Positions 56,152 to 56,838 of a stretch of DNA of 56,838 nucleotides are shown here, piece after piece. Position numbers and translations under genes: made by a program. Within the stretch, counting starts at the first letter, position 1; every line of letters begins with the position of its first letter. This DNA is from JAAAPF01 sp964481035 (GTDB lineage Bacteria > Pseudomonadota > Alphaproteobacteria > Geminicoccales > Geminicoccaceae), in assembly GCA_964481035.1 (NCBI GenBank), contig CAYZSE010000003.1:1-56838 (forward strand). The letters are read 5' to 3'. The notes under the pieces were generated by a model. That model made no database searches. It saw only the letters and a list, made by a program, of their open reading frames with translations, and was not told the DNA's origin.

Positions 56152-56529
56152 ATGGCGGCGACGCATCGCACGGCCATGGCCCTGCTCGCCGCGGTGCTCG
56201 CGCTTTGGCTCGTCGTCATGGCCGCCACCCTCGCGCGCGCCGATCTTCGCGGCCCTATCGTCATCGCCGTCTTTCCGCCCGGCACCGCGACGACGCGGGT
56301 GATGACCACGGTCGGCCACACCGGCGGCCGGCTCGTGCGGTCGACGTGGTGGCCTTGGGCTTTCGTCGTGCATGCCGAAGGTCCCGTGGTCGAGCGCATA
56401 GCAGCAGAAGGCGCAGCTTGGCTGCTACCCGCAGCGCCTTTTCGCTTCGCGATGACCGGTGGCTGCGGCTTTGCGCCGCTCGATCGGCGCGGGATCGGCG
56501 TTGAAAGCGCAAAAGTTGAACAAAACTGA
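56152..56529 (+). CDS. Hypothetical protein with N-terminal membrane segment
   Basis: 125 residues. MALLAAVLALWLVVMAATLA is a signal anchor or signal peptide (ARA site after it). The rest (GPIVIAVFPPGTATTRVMTT, ...RSTWWPWAFVVHAEGP, FAMTGGCG) is unfamiliar. It starts 4 bp after the MFS stop, so it is probably cotranscribed. No family recognised. Confidence 0.6.
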   Translation: MAATHRTAMALLAAVLALWLVVMAATLARADLRGPIVIAVFPPGTATTRVMTTVGHTGGRLVRSTWWPWAFVVHAEGPVVERIAAEGAAWLLPAAPFRFAMTGGCGFAPLDRRGIGVESAKVEQN

Positions 56530-56531
56530 TT

Positions 56532-56545
56532 TTGATCCCGGTCAA
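56532..56545 (+). promoter_or_regulatory. FNR/FixK-type box
   Basis: TTGATCCCGGTCAA matches the FNR/FixK consensus TTGAT-N4-ATCAA at 9 of 10 fixed bases and is close to palindromic. It lies 85 bp upstream of the ATG at 56630. Oxygen-responsive activation of that gene is inferred. Confidence 0.6.
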
Positions 56546-56629
56546 TGCGCGCCAACGGCCGCTATGGTCCATTCCTTGTCGATGGAGAGCCCCAGTCGGG
56601 GGGCCGACACTCAACTCAGGGGGGCCGTC

Positions 56630-56838
56630 ATGTTGACGTTCGACGACTGCATTGGTGTCAGCGACTTGACACCGGACGAGGTGGACGCGATTGCCGAGCA
56701 TGAGCACGTGCCCTCGATCGTCGCGCTGGAGATGGGTCGGTATCTGCTCAACGGTCCCAACGGGGAACGGGTGTTGAAGCGCATCATCCTCGACGATATC
56801 GACGCGGCGCGGGAGCGGGGAGACACGCTGCACGCCGC
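56630..56838 (+). CDS. Small conserved-looking protein, C-terminus off the window
   Basis: MLTFDDCIGVSDLTPDEVDA, IAEHEHVPSIVALEMGRYLL, then RVLKRIILDDIDAARERGD; 69 residues before the window ends. GGGGGG lies 5-10 nt before the ATG. It is acidic, helical and cytoplasmic with no membrane segment. I have an impression of similar short proteins in other alphaproteobacteria but no function. The FNR-type box upstream suggests control by oxygen. Confidence 0.72.
   Translation, partial: MLTFDDCIGVSDLTPDEVDAIAEHEHVPSIVALEMGRYLLNGPNGERVLKRIILDDIDAARERGDTLHA

Overview
This is a high-GC (roughly 70%) draft-assembly scaffold from a bacterium that looks like an alphaproteobacterium of the Rhodospirillales/Geminicoccales type. 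The support is an F0 operon atpI-atpB-atpE-atpF'-atpF with paired b' and b subunits, the neighbourhood mutY / DUF721 / dsbA-like / smc just upstream of it, minCDE, trmFO, hspQ, and an lpoA-like / rsmI / yraN block. Assignment below class is inference. Three runs of exactly 100 N mark scaffold joins. No tRNA, rRNA, CRISPR array, IS element or prophage was seen.

Layout. 1-5.6 kb: truncated LysR regulator, a disrupted RTX-type secreted repeat protein, a BCCT betaine/choline-type transporter and an orphan MT-A70 methyltransferase. 5.5-9.2 kb: a decayed tag (3-methyladenine glycosylase I) behind a secreted dienelactone-hydrolase-like protein, an MscS channel with a C-terminal cyclic-nucleotide-binding-like domain, and a cold-shock protein. 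9.3-17.8 kb: acetylpolyamine amidohydrolase plus SDR; a secreted trio (fasciclin, DUF1194, MliC-like); DMT exporter; universal stress protein; SDR; PsiE; RecQ. 18.4-23.8 kb: nucleoside uptake and catabolism operon (two ABC permeases, a cytidine deaminase-purine nucleoside phosphorylase fusion, deoC, deoA). 23.9-26.2 kb: MFS exporter and an HtrA-like protein that has lost its catalytic residues.

26.3-32.3 kb: a TPP-riboswitch-controlled thiamine salvage operon on the minus strand, thiM-thiE-thiD-(TRAP solute receptor)-tenA-(permease)-(ThiY-like receptor), nearly every junction being a stop/start overlap. A TRAP receptor inside this operon and the absence of an ATPase gene make it the most unusual locus here. 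32.3-35.2 kb: beta-carbonic anhydrase and minCDE. 35.5-44.7 kb: stress protein, AGCS symporter, trmFO, cupin, pteridine-reductase-like SDR, LpoA-like lipoprotein, rsmI, yraN, AsmA. 44.7-53.7 kb: mutY, DUF721, thioredoxin-like, smc and the F0 genes, with an atpI that has no standard start codon. 53.8 kb to the end: SDR, hspQ, MFS transporter, a small membrane or secreted protein and a truncated small gene preceded by a good FNR-type box.

Most genes are ordinary core metabolism. The points worth following up are the TRAP receptor in the thiamine operon, the Cdd-PNP fusion, the HtrA-like pseudoprotease, the decayed tag gene, the disrupted RTX gene and the atpI start.
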